NCBI RefSeq assembly: GCF_900156125.1 | Contig: NZ_FTLX01000001.1 | Span: forward strand, 62,001-126,000 | DNA: 64,000 nt | Reading direction: 5' to 3' | DNA from: Domibacillus enclensis | GTDB lineage: Bacteria > Bacillota > Bacilli > Bacillales > Domibacillaceae | Part shown: in pieces, positions 62,735-64,000 of the stretch | Layout: every line of letters starts with the position of its first letter | Position numbering within the stretch: the stretch's first letter is position 1 | Notes under the pieces: model-generated | Seen by the model: only the letters and a program-made list of their open reading frames with translations | Told to the model about the DNA's origin: nothing | Databases searched by the model: none | Position numbers and translations under genes: made by a program

Positions 62735-63613
62735 ATGAGAATTGGGTATGCTTGCATTAATATGACGATGCCGTCAAAATTTAAAACGTGCCGCTTAAAA
62801 ACAGTGGAGCTTGAAGGGATGGAAAAAGTAAAAGAGCTCGCCCTTCATAATTTAAATGAAACACTGCGTGTGATCGAATGGAATATTGCGCATGATCTTT
62901 ATTTCTACCGAATGAGCAGCGACTTAATTCCGTTTGCGACACATCCGGTTATGACGTGGGACTGGGCGGAGGATGCGGACGTCCAGGAAGTAACGAAGAA
63001 AATCAAACAGCTTCAGCAGCAGCACAATCTCCGCCTTTCGGTTCATCCCGGTCAGTATACGCTTATTAATTCACCGAACGCAGAAGTGGTTCGAAAAGCG
63101 ATTCTGGATTTACGTTATCACGCGAAGCTGCTTACACTGACGGGCGGAACCGATATGATTCTGCATGTGGGCGGTGTATACGGAGACAAGGAAGCAGCGA
63201 AAAGCCGGTTTATTTCGGCGTATGGTAAGCTGCCGGCTGACGTGCGTTCTTATTTGCGCATTGAAAACGACGATAAATTATTTACGATCGACGATGTGCT
63301 GGAAATTTGCGAAACGACCGGAGCGGCCGCTTGTTTTGATATTCACCATCATGCGTGTCATCATGAGGAAGGGAGCACGGTTGCGGAGGCAATGGAAAAA
63401 GCGTTTCACACGTGGATTCCTTTAGGGATTCCACCTAAAATGCACATTAGCTCAGGGAAAACGAGTAAAACCGACCGCGCGCACCACACGTTTATTTTCG
63501 AAGACGACTGGCGCTATTTGATCGATCATCTTCCAACTTCCTCGGTGGATGTCATGGTAGAAGCGAAGATGAAGGAGCAGGCAGCCTTTGAGATTATCAA
63601 TCGTTTTCTGTGA
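62735..63613 (+). CDS. uvsE: UV DNA damage endonuclease UvsE
   Basis: 292 residues, TIM-barrel endonuclease that nicks 5' of UV photoproducts and starts an alternative excision repair. Conserved elements visible: MRIGYACINM, LRLSVHPGQYTLINSPN, LRIENDDK, CFDIHHHAC and KMHISSG, with metal-binding His and Glu residues. Slightly shorter than B. subtilis UvsE (about 320). ATG with AAGGAAG 8 bp upstream. Confidence 0.93.
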   Translation: MRIGYACINMTMPSKFKTCRLKTVELEGMEKVKELALHNLNETLRVIEWNIAHDLYFYRMSSDLIPFATHPVMTWDWAEDADVQEVTKKIKQLQQQHNLRLSVHPGQYTLINSPNAEVVRKAILDLRYHAKLLTLTGGTDMILHVGGVYGDKEAAKSRFISAYGKLPADVRSYLRIENDDKLFTIDDVLEICETTGAAACFDIHHHACHHEEGSTVAEAMEKAFHTWIPLGIPPKMHISSGKTSKTDRAHHTFIFEDDWRYLIDHLPTSSVDVMVEAKMKEQAAFEIINRFL

Positions 63614-63622
63614 GAAAAAAAT

Positions 63623-63667
63623 AAAAAGCCGGGAGACTATGACATCGTCACAGTCTCCCGGCTTTTG
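63623..63667. terminator. Bidirectional terminator of uvsE and the SIS-domain gene
   Basis: AAAAAGCCGGGAGACT/AGTCTCCCGGCTTTT stem. Confidence 0.9.
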
Positions 63668-63678
63668 TGTGTGGTATT

Positions 63679-64000
63679 CTAGCTTTCGAAGCGAAGCAAG
63701 GGAATGCGCTGCGCATACTGCTTGATCAGCTTTTCGTTATGCGCGTCAGCACCCGAACGATTGCCGCTTAAAAACACAGGGGGCGTGAAGCCGGTTTGAT
63801 TCAATCGTTCAATGGCGGCAGCGATTACTCCATTTAACAAAGCGGCGCCCATGACGGTGGAAACAGGTGCAAACGGCGCGGGTATGCCCGGGCTGCTGAC
63901 GATGGCATCTCCGTATGGTGCACCGTTGTCGATCACAAGATCCGATACGTCCGAAAGCTTTAAGCCATCTTTATGTCTGGACACTGCTTTTTCTGAATAG
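63679..64000 (-). CDS. SIS-domain sugar isomerase-like protein (UPF0309-like), C-terminal part
   Basis: Open to the right window edge, so only about the last 107 residues are seen. YSEKAVSRHKDGLKLSDVSDLVIDNGAPYGDAIV and TVMGAALLNGVIAAAIERL match the C-terminal half of SIS-domain proteins of the UPF0309 group, which bind phosphosugars. The GTG within the frame at 63984 is internal. Role not known from the part present. Confidence 0.8.
   Translation of the reverse strand, partial: YSEKAVSRHKDGLKLSDVSDLVIDNGAPYGDAIVSSPGIPAPFAPVSTVMGAALLNGVIAAAIERLNQTGFTPPVFLSGNRSGADAHNEKLIKQYAQRIPLLRFES

Overview
The window is a chromosomal segment of a Bacillaceae-type Firmicute. The support is gene content and order: a yneP-yneQ-yneR block, plsY, parE-parC and alsT, citB and corA, a T-box in front of proBA, GGAGG-type ribosome binding sites with many TTG/GTG starts, and strong U-tract terminators nearly everywhere. 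The species cannot be named from the sequence alone; base composition is moderate. There are no rRNA or tRNA genes and no CRISPR array.

Layout: 0-10 kb holds the 3' end of sbcC, a Sco lipoprotein, a PucR-type regulator, an L,D-transpeptidase, the ywcB-actP acetate uptake operon with a perfect CcpA site, a coiled-coil protein of unknown function and the betaine transporter opuD. 10-14 kb is a patch of small envelope and sporulation-type genes and remnants: a lytic transglycosylase, a WGxxGxxG-tail protein, an SGNH-hydrolase fragment, a holin-like protein, a minimal L,D-transpeptidase and a YhcN/YlaJ-like fragment. 14-33 kb is core metabolism: corA, citB, an M20 peptidase/gamma-glutamyltransferase pair, yneP/Q/R, two tandem FapA-like genes, plsY, parE-parC and alsT. 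33-47 kb holds mscL, a TetR/MFS efflux pair, map, a Zur-regulated zinc-binding lipoprotein, an aldehyde dehydrogenase, csp, the Lrp-sdaAA-sdaAB operon and arsR-arsB-arsC. 48-51 kb is a spo0M-like gene cut in two by a complete IS21-family element. 51-64 kb holds a MocR regulator, yfkAB, an acidic lipoprotein, proBA with its T-box leader, a CoA-type Nudix hydrolase, ilvE, an MBL hydrolase, a lone tyrosine recombinase, uvsE and a partial SIS-domain gene.

The most unusual signal is a dispersed non-coding element present three times (2143-2464, 17818-18454 and 50897-51143, the last inverted). It has about 10-bp terminal inverted repeats (consensus TGTTGAAAAA), conserved inner blocks and, in the two longer copies, GC-rich hairpins. 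Each copy lies between two copies of one and the same intrinsic terminator. The terminator differs from locus to locus, but its two copies within a locus match (about 64% in copy A, 95% in copy B, nearly identical in copy C). This looks like insertion at a transcription terminator with a target duplication of about 40 bp that includes the whole hairpin. The other clear mobile event is the IS21 insertion in spo0M, whose CGGCG target duplication allows the original reading frame to be rebuilt exactly.
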